In this document: piece by piece, positions 54,440 to 64,000 of the stretch
Layout of the letters: each line of letters opens with the position of its first letter
How positions within the stretch are numbered: position 1 is the first letter of the stretch
Origin: Dermanyssus gallinae
Taxonomy: Eukaryota; Arthropoda; Arachnida; Mesostigmata; Dermanyssidae
Length of the DNA stretch: 64,000 nt
NCBI GenBank assembly: GCA_003439945.1
Contig: QVRM01002037.1
Coordinates: 146,369 to 210,368, forward strand
Reading direction: 5' to 3'
Program-made: the position numbers and the translations under genes
Notes under the pieces: model-generated
Database searches by the model: none
Told to the model about the DNA's origin: nothing
What the model saw: only the letters and a program-made list of their open reading frames with translations

Positions 54440-54909
54440 GCGAACCCTACGACGCCAGAAAAAGCATTACGAACTTTCGCACCTACACAATATGAGTATG
54501 GCACTAAACATGCAACTAAACGTTGAGTTGTCATCAATAGTCCGACATTTGACGCAGCTATTTTCCGAAAACAAATTCGCCAATAACTCGCGTGACTATT
54601 TATGAAGACCTAAGAGGGAAGACACACAGAAGCACGAAAGTACGCGAAGCACAAGCCTCAAACAGATGCAGCTACTCGTGTTCGAACATCCTACTAAGAG
54701 GCCTTTTTTTTTTGAGGGCGGTGGAAAATGCAATTACGCACACTTGCCGATGTTTTGGCGGGTAGTGTGAGACTAAACGCAGGAGAGAGAGTGCATGACT
54801 TAATCTAATTCCAGCGCACTACCCACTAAAAACCACTCCTAAGAACCCCCTCCTGGTTCGGAATTATGAACGGAATTACTTCGAGACCAGGAGAGGGGAG
54901 TCTCACGCT
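53895..54909. other. Non-coding of unit 2, with short (TA)n at 54394-54436
   Basis: Second copy of 49195-50227. The (TA)n tract is 18 bp shorter than in unit 1. Confidence 0.8.
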
Positions 54910-56822
54910 TCAACCCTCTCTATAGTCTGTGGGTGCGACCCGAGCAGGTAGGTCCTGCCGGGTTAAATCTGGGAGGTTCCGGGCGACGAATCGCGCCCGA
55001 CAAATATTTTCTAGCCGGATCTTTTCGCGCATGAGCCCATCGAGGTACTTTAGGCCAGCACCCCAGTTGGTCGTCGAATCGACCATGTGTGTGACGATCG
55101 CCTGCGCGATAGATGCCCGTAGGGTGAACGGTGAGCTATCCCGGTACGCAGATAACGCCGTACACGCCTCAATGGTATGCGCGGCATCATCGGGCACCCC
55201 GGCGTCGCAGAGAACACATATGTCCGTCACTGCTTTCCTGACCTTCATCATGTACGCCTGGAACTGGCCATGTCCGCTCAGCGCCTGGGCAGCGTAGTAT
55301 GTCGTTGGTGATCATTGCCTGCTGAATGGACTTTCGTAAGTGGAGTCGACGCGTACGGTAAAGATCCTCTAGGCGCTCAATCCTGGCAGCGGGATCTGCC
55401 AGAATGTCACCACTGTGCCCATGTCGTCTTCGTTTTGCCAGCAAAGAGCGTGCACGTGTCAGTGTGCGGTTTGCGCGTATACAGTCTACGCGGGCTATAT
55501 GAATATCCGAGTTCCACCACGTTTTAGCAGGCCGGCCTCTCTTGCCGCCACGTCTGGCTGGGCCCCCAGCCGCGCGGCAGGCAGCCGCCAGGATTGTAAC
55601 CAGGGCATCTTCGTCTAATGGAGTGTCCGCCAAGCGAGTGAACCGGTTTTTAAAGAGAGTCTGGAGAGCACTTTTGTTGATGTTTCGCATCTGCCACGTG
55701 CGCCTCGGCGTTCCGGGACAACGCGTGATAGGTGAGACCAATTCAAACGTTAGGTAGCGGTGGTCGCTTAGGGTTTCCTCGTTCTCCTGGACGTTCTTGT
55801 CTTGTATCTGCCGCAGAGCGGTCGGGTCCGCAAAGGTGATGTCTAAAAACGATGTTTGACGTCGGCGCGCAAACGTAGGAACATCGCCGTGGTTGGCCAG
55901 GGCCATGTTGTGCTCGGCCAGAAGAGTCACGCCTTTGTCGGTGGCGTGGCGACCCCCCCAGGCAGTGTGCACTGCGTTAAAGTCTCCCGTGATAAGCAGT
56001 GAGTGTTTTGGATATTGGTGAGATGTTATTGACACCGATAGCCTATCCCGGAGGTCCTCCAGGTCTTGCAGAGTTTTATTAGGTGAAAAGTAACACGAAT
56101 ATTCAACGAGATTGCTATGTAGAAGGTACGTCCACACAAAGCCTTCCGCATGACCCCAATCGATGAGGGAGAGCGTCACGTCTTGACGTGCCCACCAAAT
56201 GGCCACGCTACTTTGGTCATCAGTGTACATGTTAGGTGTAGAACGGGAGATGTGCACATTTGGTTCTGCTATGAGACAGAGACCTACCTGGTGCTCTGTG
56301 GTGTATGCGCCCAGCATGTCGTGAGCCGCCCGGCACCGATTGAGATTTACCTGGAGAAACTTGATCATTACTCTGCCTGGGGGATTTCAACCTGGGGGGC
56401 ATTGCCCACCTTTTGCCAGTCATCTGTCGGCGCAAGGGTCCTCATAATTGTTGCCGGCCCTGATTCGACGGCGGTTCAGCGCGTCTAGATGCTCCAGGTA
56501 AAGCGTCAGGCCTGGGCTGTGCCGTAGCACCTATTTTCGACTCTCCAGATGAAATAGGCTCCTTCCGCTTACGCGACAGAGGCGGGCGGCCGTCTTGGGT
56601 GCCTCGCAGGTTGCCGCCTTATGGCCGGGTTTTTGGCAGTTGAAGCATGTGGGTAATCTCTCCCAGACCTCGGGCCTGCACCTACTGCCTGCAATCAGGA
56701 TAGATTGTTGAGCTTGAAGCCACCTGGCTGTAGGAAGTTACTATGACTCTCTTTACCGGCTTTGGTCCGCTGGTGTGCGACTTCCGCGCGCTGCGGGGAC
56801 TTTCACGAGCCCCCATGTAAGT
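54910..56822 (-). pseudogene. R1-type element unit 2: ORF1 end and RT-deleted ORF2
   Basis: Near-identical copy of 50228-52140, with ORF2 ATG at 56368, intact SDHRYL endonuclease motif and the same RT deletion at about 55305. This unit lies next to the element's ORF1 (57881-59617), so it occupies the original position and unit 1 is the copy. One amino acid in the linker end differs (ILRCP against ILCCP). Confidence 0.9.
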
Positions 56823-57065
56823 TAGTCAGACGGTGTAAACTCCCAATAGTAACTTTCCCTACTACACGGTTACACGGTTAATGCCCCGGGAGTTTAGCAA
56901 CCTGGGAGTACCGTGTGGGACGCCTGCTGCCTTGGCTTAATAGGCATAATGAAGGGTGAGGCACCACATGAATGCAGAACGCCGGTCGGGAGGACCATCT
57001 GGCTCACGCAGCAGTGGGGCCCCCCTGCCTTGGAGTGGTCGACCGTCCCTTAGGGGGCGCCAGTA

Positions 57066-57078
57066 TATTCTGGGGTGT
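57066..57078. repeat. SINE target-site duplication (left, unit 2)
   Basis: TATTCTGGGGTGT, partner at 57261-57273. Confidence 0.85.
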
Positions 57079-57260
57079 CAAGCCCGGTGGCGTGGTGGCT
57101 TAAGCCTGCGCCTCGCAACCGGAGGAGACATATAGGTGCGCGGGTTCGAGCCCCACCGTTGCACATTTGTATTTATGGGGGTCCGTCTGTGAAGCAATGT
57201 GAAAAACAATTCCGTGGACGTTAAATCTTGGCTGAGGGTCAGCTCGAAAACTTTATTTAT
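57079..57260 (+). mobile_element. tRNA-derived SINE (unit 2)
   Basis: Same SINE as 52397-52578, with A and B boxes and both target duplications intact. Confidence 0.85.
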
Positions 57261-57273
57261 TATTCTGGGGTGT
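57261..57273. repeat. SINE target-site duplication (right, unit 2)
   Basis: Partner of 57066-57078. Confidence 0.85.
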
Positions 57274-57880
57274 AAACGCGGAATCGCGAGGTGATCGCGT
57301 CTAATCGGTACGGCGGAGTAATGTGGTACCCCCATTCGGAACCTCGATAGGGGGAAAGGTGGGGGGTCCGTATGACACGTACTAGCATGAATACGATCTA
57401 CATTTGATTATATCTTGACGCCACATGAATATTTTTTGTCTCGTCGAATGTAACTCGCGTTTGAATAAAGGTTTCCTTTTTCCTTTTGTTAGGCTTCCAA
57501 TTGCAGCAGCACGCTGCTTACGTACACGCTCATGCCCACCCGCGGCAAGAAAAAGAAGCCAGACGGTCCTCTCGCCGGGAGATCTGCGTTCATGTGGCTA
57601 ACTCGCTCTCGTTGTGCCTATTAAGCCAAGGCAGCAGGCGTCCCAGTCGGTACCACCGGGTTGCTAACGCCCGGGGCGGTGACCGACCGGCCCGGGTTTT
57701 GTGTGCAGCACACTTGCCCCGTACATTTAAAGTAGCCTTAACAGCCCTCGAATGGGCCATGACAAAATGACAATATGAATTCGTTGCCACTCAATCGATA
57801 TCGTATGCCTTGCCTCCCGCGCCAACAAAAGTGACCTCGGGGAAGTTACTATTGGGAGTTTATACAGTCTGACCAACCTT

Positions 57881-59617
57881 CTATTGGCGCGTGAACCACC
57901 GCAGCACGCGTAACTCGCGCGCCAGCGGACCAACACCGGAAAGAAAGTCTAAATTAATCACCTTAAGCAGCGTGTACCAGCGGGTTGTGGTGCGACCTTG
58001 GCGTGGGTCACTCGCCACTATGGGAACTGCCTCGGTGGCTCCTAGTAGCTGACGGATATCTGCCTCTATCCTTTTAGCGCTGACCAGAGGATTAATGCCC
58101 CATAATGCCACTTCTCGCATGCCGGCACCCATTCGACTGTCAGCCTCGTGACCGGTTGCTTTGCTGATGCTATCGGCCAACTGAGCCCCAAGTTCATGAG
58201 TGATGCCCCGTAATCGGATAATGACGTCACCGTCACCGTTCCTAACGAGGCCGCTCACGGCCGACTCCACCTGTGCATTGTCGGCCAGGTGAGCCCGGAG
58301 GCTCTTTACTGTGTCGGCCCAGGTCAGGCCTTCTCCGACCCTGACCCTGACAGACATTTGTCCCGCCAGGGCCAAGGCCGGTGGAGGGGCCCTACTCGCA
58401 TTTGCTGGCAGCCGACCACCTTGCGGCGTGTCTGCCCAGCAAAGCTCTATAAGGCCGTCCCGTGACGACTGGGACACAAGGGCCGCCAGAATCCGCTGCA
58501 TTGGTCCTGGTCGCCGTTCATGGGCAACGTATACAAGAGGGGGTTTCGTGGTCGCTGAGACTGAGAGCTGGGCCATGTGCTCGATAACAGAGCGAAACAG
58601 TGTAATCGCAGCCTCATTGCAGGGTTTGTTGGGATGTAGAATGCCTACTACAAGGTGACGATCTCGCCACCGTTGCCTGGGGTCCCTAGCGAGGGACTCC
58701 CAGGTATCTGTAGTATGCAACTTTGCCGCCGTACCTGGGGGCTGTGTAAGCAGCCGTGATAAAGAGGGGAATTGACCGGCGAGGCCGGCAAGTACCTCTG
58801 AGTCAGCCTTTGCTCCCGGCACGACCAGCACACCCCTCACTTTCCTTAGGGAAGTGATTATCTCTGAAGATGGGGGCACCTGCCGAAGGGAGCCCGGGGG
58901 CCAGAGCAGGCCCGTTAGTTTGGCAAGTCTTCAGCCGACGTCGCTGCCGAGATACACTCGGGCAGCCTCAGGGTCCGTTGGAGCACATCGCAGGCAGATT
59001 GCTGAAGGGTCCGAGGAATGAGAAGGCCGCGCCAGCAACTCATCTTGTTCCCTCTGCACCGCCTCCAATGAGCTCCGGAGGCTCCCGATCCTCTCCCCCG
59101 CGTCCTTTAGCGAGGTCCGCAGAGAAACCTTGAAGGAATTTACTGCCGTTTTGACCCTGTGGAGATCCAGGTCCAGCTTCTCTGATATCTCTTTTAGCTC
59201 AATTCTGGTGTTTCTTTACTTGCAGGACTCTACCACTGCCCTGACATGTCCCTTGAGGACCGTTAACGCCCAGCCGTATGCTGCCTCCGCGTCAAAGCCT
59301 TGTTTGAGATTAGCCTTTGCGCAATCCGTCATTCCGGTTGCGAAGGTCGTCTTGGGTGTCACGGTGTGTTGTTCGACGACGTCAGAAACGCGTTTCTTGT
59401 CAGAATGGATTCCCATCGTGGTATCCGATGGACGTTTTCGAATGCCGAGAAGCTCGACGCACGAGTGATCCATCTCCATCGAAGATTCTACATCGTCTAT
59501 GGCGGGACGGTTTAGCTCCGCTACGGGAGCGTTGATATCGCCCCCTATGTCCTCGCTGGTAGGCACCGGAGGATCAGGGGGCGGCCTCGCGTGGCTCGAC
59601 GACGGCCGTACGGGCAT
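57881..59617 (-). pseudogene. R1-type ORF1 (gag), two in-frame stops
   Basis: One minus-strand frame of 579 codons. The N-terminal part ends HVRAVVESCK at a TAA (59216-59218). A coiled-coil stretch follows (RIELKEISEKLDLDLHRVK, GERIGSLRSSLEAVQREQDE), then a TGA at 58931-58933. The gag core shows GQMSVRVRVGEGLTWADTVK, GDVIIRLRGITHELGAQLAD, MREVALWGINPLVSAKRIEA and RWYTLLKVINLDFL, the order seen in R1-clade ORF1. It stops at 57881 before the CCHC knuckles, which lie beyond the inverted-repeat insert (about 56640). Confidence 0.85.
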
Positions 59618-59826
59618 TGTACCCCTTTTTTAAGAATTAATTCTAATAAAGTAGCAGCGTTGCCGCGTCTGTCTGGCCTGCGTCTCGCCGGGTAGGCGGA
59701 CAAGGCCGGCAGTGGCGCTGCCCTGGTGGCCACAAATGGAACTACAGGTCAACACTTGGCTCACGGCGGTTACGAGATGCGGACACGCATCCGCGTCGCT
59801 CCTCGGGCTCTGCGCACGAGACGCGG
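59618..59826 (-). other. Probable 5' UTR of the R1 element
   Basis: Directly upstream of the ORF1 start on the minus strand; no coding signal. Confidence 0.4.
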
Positions 59827-59908
59827 GTGTCAAATCGCACAGACCACATCACGTGTCTCAAAGCGCACAGATCACATCACGAGTGTCAAAACGCCCAGAT
59901 CACATCAC
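59827..59908 (+). repeat. 26-28-bp minisatellite, three copies
   Basis: Units at 59827, 59853 and 59881 share gtgtc...cgc.cagatcacatcac. Confidence 0.9.
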
Positions 59909-59949
59909 CTAGCACGGATGTCACGATAACAGCAAAGTCTAGTAGAAAA

Positions 59950-60206
59950 TGTCGCGGAGCGGACGTCCGTTTGCGGCAACGATCAGCACGAGACTTCCAC
60001 TCGGACCAACCCTGTGGAATCTGGCATATAATGATGTTCTGCGTCTGCAAAACCTTCCGCTTAGGACACAACTGCTGGCTTACGCAGACAACCTGGCACC
60101 TATTATAATAGCACGCCATGATACCATACTCGAGGACACAGCAAACAACGCCATGCGCTGTGTCGCCCGGTGGATGGCGTTACATACAGTCCCTGAAAAA
60201 ATATAG
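59950..60206 (+). pseudogene. R1-type RT fragment (plus strand)
   Basis: LPLGPTLWNLAYNDVLRLQN is motif B and the following helix of R1/LOA-type RTs; LLAYADNLAPIIIARHDTIL is motif C with YADN instead of YADD, then ANNAMRCVARWMAL. Only these 85 residues remain, in the opposite orientation to the neighbouring R1 element. Confidence 0.8.
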
Positions 60207-60345
60207 GGCCATTTCACGCATTTATTATAACCAATCGTGTAAAGATCACAGTGATACATGGTCACAGAGTAACAGCGAAGACTTATATGGACATTTGGGG
60301 TCTCGGATTACTTTGAACCACGAAATTTCCACATTTGGCACAGCT
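60205..60345 (+). repeat. 140-bp repeat, inverted partner of 62685-62825
   Basis: Shared phrases include acatttggggtctcggatta and tcacagagtaaca.cgaa; about 80% identity by eye to the reverse complement of 62685-62825. Confidence 0.8.
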
Positions 60346-60439
60346 ACATCGCGAAAAAATTATATGCCACAAGCAAGATACCTGCTTTAACAAATTAATT
60401 AGGCGGATTAACGGCATTTGGGCTAATTTCACGGCACTT

Positions 60440-61570
60440 AGCAACTATATTTAATACTCTGTGAACTTTCCATTAAGCCGGATAATCTCATTACTGCGGT
60501 TTGGTATAGTGTTAAACAAACTTTGGATGACGTTTTGCAAGAACTCGTCCCAAGCCTTGAAAGTTGTTTTTATTGGTGTAAACTTATTGTTCGAGCCAGT
60601 TCCACACATTCTGGACCATATTAAGATCAGGTGAGAGTGCAGGCCAGCGAAGGACTTCAATGTAACGTTGGTCGAACTAGCTTCCGATCAGCCTGGCGGT
60701 GTGAATCGGGGCGTTATCGTGTGTACAAGCGAAGTCTAGCCCTCTCATCAGCCTAAATGCGCCGATTGCTCTTTTTGTAAACCCCCGTAGCGCGTCGAAT
60801 AAACACGACCGTCTAAAAACATAATCGACGACTTTGTATATTACCCGACAGCAGCCCAGATCACCAATGAACCGCCACAGAAATAACCGCTGGTTTTGTT
60901 ACGTGCACAACACGTTAAACACCGGGTTTTCACCCCGGCAATGGCCAGTTTGCTGCCTATGTTGACACACTGTTGCGATACACGGTTCCACAAAACGCGT
61001 AATTTCGACGATTTTGATGGCAGCAGTGTGCTGGTGGGCTGCACTGGGTCGACACCTTGCTGGCACGATGGTCTGTGCACTTTTCCGGTTAAGTTAGGCG
61101 ATATTGTTAGCGATCAATACCGATTGACCGAGAGCGAGCGAAGATGCGACCGTCCGCTGTCCGCTGGCGCCCGGAGGCAGACTGGAAGAACGAATTTTGT
61201 TCTTCCGCATGAAAGTTCTTCCTTGCGAACACCGTGCAAATATTAGTTAGATCGGTCCAGTTTATCAAAGCTAAACTTTTTTCATCCAAAAAGAGCACTC
61301 TGTGTCACTCAGTGGTCCATTACATCGTATCGTGGGCACTCAGTGGTCCATGACATTTTATCGTGGGCGAAGCCAAGACGAGCTTTCATCGGTCAGCGGT
61401 CAATCGTTGTTTTTTTCTTGTGTGTTTTTTGCCAATGTGTCTTCCTAAGGAAGCTTTGCACATTTCGCACGTTCGTTTGCACTTTGGTCGCCGCCGCAAT
61501 TGCCCTCGCCGAGGGCACAGAGTTCGACGCTGTCTTTAGAATTGCAGCTTGTTTCGTTCCGAAGTAGAAT
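60440..61570 (-). pseudogene. Tc1-type DNA transposon transposase
   Basis: From high to low, across frameshifts: VQTNVRNVQSFLRKTHWQK, KARLGFAHDKMSWT, VLFLDEKSLALINW (the SDE-type block), a GGGSVMVWG-like block (FCGGSLVIWAAVG), CTHDNAPIHTARLIGS (second Asp) and RWPALSPDLNMVQNVWNWLE (PDLNPIEN-type third block). It ends TIPNRSNEIIRLNGKFTEY near 60451. This is a DD-E transposase of the Tc1 group. Many frameshifts, a 31-bp internal duplication and no clear terminal inverted repeats make it dead. Confidence 0.85.
61306..61367. repeat. 31-bp tandem duplication inside the Tc1 pseudogene
   Basis: Units 61306-61336 and 61337-61367 start cactcagtggtccat and end atcgtggg. Confidence 0.95.
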
Positions 61571-61799
61571 TTGGACGCCCGGAACTATTTTTTTATGGCG
61601 TATTTTTTACCTAAATTACAAAGTTAATTACTACTTGGGCACAACGCCCCAAGTGACGGGAAAATTTGCGATTAGAAAGGCTGATGTCCTTAGAGGCATT
61701 GATCTGGGCCTTTTCTTCACCCATGAGGCGCCAGCCTAAGCCTATAGTTTCAACAAAGAAAAAACTTCTGATAGAAGGTCTGTGATTGTTTCTGTCGAG
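61571..61799. other. Non-coding boundary between Tc1 and rRNA fragments
   Basis: Has a short near-palindrome acttgggcacaacgccccaagt at about 61634-61655. Nothing else. Confidence 0.4.
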
Positions 61800-62640
61800 C
61801 CGTTCGTTGGTACAATTTCAATCAACATTTGGTTCAACCCACAGCGCCAGTTCTGCTTGCCAAAAATGGCCCACTAAGCATACTGTTGCATTTATATGAT
61901 GAGAGCCGTATCTGTAGCCGTCGTTGAGTACATTTGTTTGAAATCCATTCATTTGCGCGGGCAACCAGCGTCAGCGGCATTCAGTTCGTGAGTTCAAAAA
62001 CTCAACGGACACTACTGTACGATCTCAGTCTTACGACAACCACTCCGCGATCGTCATCGCAGCAATAAAGACTACACAGTCGAGCCGTCAGAGAGACGGT
62101 AGCTAACCAGTAAGGCAAAGTGCTTGTGTCTTCTTCTCTTAGTGTAGAATAGTACGGTAATTCGGGGCAACAGTGACATAGACGAGAGCTTACGGTTGAC
62201 AAGATAGTCAACACATACTTATTTAACAGCGTTCTTCAATTGAGAAATAACACTAACACCCATTAAAAGTTTGAGAATAGATTGAGGCTATATACGCCCC
62301 AATACCTCTAATCATTCGCTTTACGGGATGAAACTAAAAATGTACGCTTGCTATCCTGAGGGAAACTTCGTAAGGATCCAGCTACTAGATGGTTCGATTA
62401 GTCTTTCGCCACTATACCCAGATCAGATTATCGATTTGCACGTTAGAACAACTTCAGACATCCACCAGAGTTTCCTCTGGCTTCATCTTGAATAGGCATA
62501 GGTCACCATCTTTCGGGTCTCAAACATCACGCTTGTAGTCTACAAATGCCAGAAAGCATAAGTAGTTTATCGCTTAATCATGGATCAACCACAAATAACA
62601 ATATGTTTGCATTTGAACTCCTTGGTCCGTGTGAGCACAA
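61800..62640 (-). rRNA. Divergent LSU (28S-type) rRNA fragment
   Basis: On the minus strand, universally conserved 28S blocks occur in order: acacggaccaaggag (62632-62618), gacccgaaagatggtgacct (62519), gcgaaagactaatcgaacca and ctagtagctgg (about 62410-62380), tttccctcaggatagc, gtaaagcgaatgattagagg (about 62320), ctattctcaaacttttaatg, and after a long variable insert tagtgggccatttttggcaa and gcagaactggcgctgtggg (61880-61840). These belong to the domain II region. The conserved cores are almost unchanged, yet the variable parts are AT-rich. The segment between aatggg and tagtgggcc is about 380 bases, several times the usual length. Both ends are cut. It is either a piece of a fast-evolving functional rRNA or a pseudogene derived from one. 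Confidence 0.85.
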
Positions 62641-62684
62641 CCGTCGTTCTCTGTTTATTCTGCTCAATCTACTCATTAAGACGC

Positions 62685-62825
62685 ATCTTGCTATGCGGAA
62701 ATTGTATGGTTTAAAGTAATCCGAGACCCCAAATGTCGATGGAAGTTTTCGTTGTTACTCTGTGAGTACGCAACGCTGTGATCTTTATACAATTGGTTAT
62801 TTTGAATGCGTAAAAAACGGTATAA
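62685..62825 (-). repeat. 140-bp repeat, inverted partner of 60205-60345
   Basis: With its partner it brackets the Tc1 pseudogene and the rRNA fragment. Confidence 0.8.
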
Positions 62826-63226
62826 TATATATAGATAGATAAATGTTTGATCAAATAGTTTCTGTTGAGTGCATCCAAAAAGGCATTTAACTAGAGCTTC
62901 ATTTCAACAGGGCAACGTAAGCGGTTTAAGAAGACCAAACCTCTCGAACCTCCGGCGGGCATACGTACTAGCTGGAGCTGACACTAAAACAATCGTAACA
63001 TCGATGTTGACGTCAAGCTAATCGTGGAAAGAAGGAGGTCATGCCTAGACCGGATTATCAAAGGAAAAGGGGGGTAAATGTTAGGTTAAGGGTTAATTGG
63101 TAGGTAACCCCATGTTATCGTAAAGTCCCACACTACCTACGCGCTTCTTCACGCCCGGACACTGACATTTGCGCTGGGTATGCATAAAGCATTTTTCCCG
63201 AACCTCAAAAGAAAAAGTGAGATGAT
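62826..63226. other. No recognised gene
   Basis: A TATATATAGATAGATA run lies near 62826-62842; the rest shows no coding signal. Confidence 0.4.
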
Positions 63227-63905
63227 TTGGTGATGTTCAGTATGAGCAGACACCACTTGCAACAAGCAATAGGCACAATGTCGAGGTACGTCAGCGAGGT
63301 TGGTCTTACCATAAACAACAGTAAAACTGAAGCACTTAAATTCCGCAGAGGAGGTCGCCTGGCTGCTAGCGACGAACTCCGCCTGGAGGGTGCGCCCGTC
63401 AAGTATAACGGGTGAGAAAGGCTCTGATTGCGTCAACAACAATCGAAGCGCCCTAGAAGCTCTTCATCGACACCACCCTGCGCCTTCTATTTAAAATCGC
63501 GCCAACGGCTACATACGGAGTGCAGTTGATATGGCGACACCTCAAGATGAACGACCTTGCAACGCTGGATAGAGTTAAGCCAGCGTTTTTAAAGCGAGTG
63601 CTGGTCCTGCACTCCTCCGCTCGCAACCGCCTGATTCATGTACTGACAGGGATCTCGCTATTCGTAGAAGACATACGGAAGATGTATGGGCTGCAGAGGA
63701 CAGAGGCATACAAGGCGCTCATTCAGCTTCAGGAGGACAAACTTGCCGACATAGACCCTGATATCTTTATAACACCCGCAATGACGGACGACGCGTGGAA
63801 AGGGTCCGACCGACCGAATCGTCATGTGATAGTGCGTTTTTCGGTACACGGCTACCACCACCACTTATGCAGTGCAGAAGGCTTCCACGATCCCCGGTGT
63901 TGACT
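63227..63905 (+). pseudogene. CR1-like ORF2 C-terminal RT part
   Basis: MVMFSMSRHHLQQAIGTMSR, GLTINNSKTEALKFRRGGRL and, after a deletion near 63412, PTATYGVQLIWRHLKMNDLA, DRVKPAFLKRVLVLHSSARN and RFSVHGYHHHLCSAEGFHDP. This is the same lineage as 29446-34159 (YGIQIVWEKL, RVKPAFLKMVLGLHTTSRN). The zinc knuckle after HDP is cut by a stop at 63901. Confidence 0.85.
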
Positions 63906-64000
63906 GCAGATATAAATATTGTTATACCGAATGCTCTAGATACAACAATCTTGTTTGCACGAATATTGGTTCTCTTAATCAGCTGGCCCGTTTAATGTCA
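63906..64000. other. Window end, no feature seen
   Basis: Probable 3' UTR of the preceding fragment. Confidence 0.3.

Larger units (their letters stand above)
47926..57308 (+). repeat. Head-to-tail segmental duplication, two units of about 4.7 kb
   Basis: Unit 1 (47926-52625) and unit 2 (52626-57308) are nearly identical, differing by scattered substitutions, a C-run near 48032 and the length of a (TA)n tract. The join has a two-base overlap (GG). Unit 1 starts inside motif B of the CR1/L2 RT, so the second RT copy is beheaded. Confidence 0.95.
56823..57880. repeat. Inverted-repeat structure splitting the R1 ORF1, containing a SINE
   Basis: The left edge (gtcagacggtgtaaactccc at 56826) matches the reverse complement of the right edge (57848-57879). 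Further inside, the stretch with gggacgcctgctgccttggc at 56917-56936 matches the reverse complement of 57621-57640. The arms are imperfect; the right arm has about 130 extra bases. The structure interrupts R1 ORF1 just before its zinc-knuckle region, and the SINE (57079-57260) sits in the left half. Confidence 0.75.

Noticed and set aside
54929..55757. Plus-strand ORFs opposite the R1 endonuclease
   Set aside because: Antisense shadows; the minus strand shows GDFN, SDH and the zinc motif.
61634..61655. Near-palindrome as a Tc1 terminal inverted repeat
   Set aside because: No matching copy at the other end of the transposase pseudogene and no flanking TA duplication could be shown.

Overview
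This 64 kb window is eukaryotic, non-coding-rich genomic DNA made almost wholly of dead or dying transposable elements. It contains no convincing single-copy host gene except possibly one unrecognised ORF at 43.4-44.6 kb (minus strand). The mixture suggests an arthropod, possibly a chelicerate: R1-, R2-, I-, CR1/L2- and restriction-like-endonuclease (RLE) non-LTR elements, a gypsy-type LTR element, Tc1/mariner fragments, a DUF4817-like fragment and a tRNA-derived SINE. This is inference from element families. The exact taxon cannot be read from the window.

Layout. 1-6.5 kb: a head-to-tail duplication (offset 4,654 bp) carrying an R2-like endonuclease end, an R1-type C-terminus, a CCHC gag ORF1 joined by TAATG to a C2H2-finger ORF of an RLE element, and a gypsy-type element (5225-8766). 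The gypsy element sits inside that RLE element with matching LTRs, PBS, PPT and a 5-bp target duplication. 8.9-12.5 kb: a second RLE element, then two more 5'-truncated tails, all ending in (AAT)n. 13.0-21.0 kb: an I-clade element (gag ORF1, endonuclease, RT, RNase H) split at 17391/20443 by a CR1-like element with a 9-bp target duplication and a 20-bp foldback at its 5' end.

21-42.5 kb: a pile of CR1/L2-type elements. The best is a nearly full-length minus-strand element (29446-34159) with a 13-bp target duplication, a PHD + SGNH-esterase-type ORF1, and an endonuclease-RT ORF2 broken by one TGA. Three stacked copies of a second CR1-like lineage (36.1-42.5 kb) carry an esterase-type ORF1 with all its catalytic motifs. 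A mariner fragment and an RLE fragment lie among them. 43.4-46.8 kb: the orphan Ala/Glu-rich ORF, a DUF4817-like fragment and short repeats.

46.8-57.3 kb: a CR1/L2-type RT, then a second head-to-tail duplication of about 4.7 kb. Each unit holds the element's 3' end, a (TA)n tract, an R1 ORF2 lacking its RT, and a SINE flanked by 13-bp target duplications. 57.3-59.7 kb: the ORF1 of that R1 element, separated from its zinc-knuckle end by a long inverted-repeat structure. 59.9-63 kb: an R1 RT scrap, a Tc1-type transposase pseudogene and a strongly divergent 28S-type rRNA fragment (minus strand). The last two are bracketed by about 140-bp inverted repeats. The window ends in another CR1-like RT tail.

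The elements do not form a pathway. The window is a nested-insertion record in which target duplications give a relative order of events.
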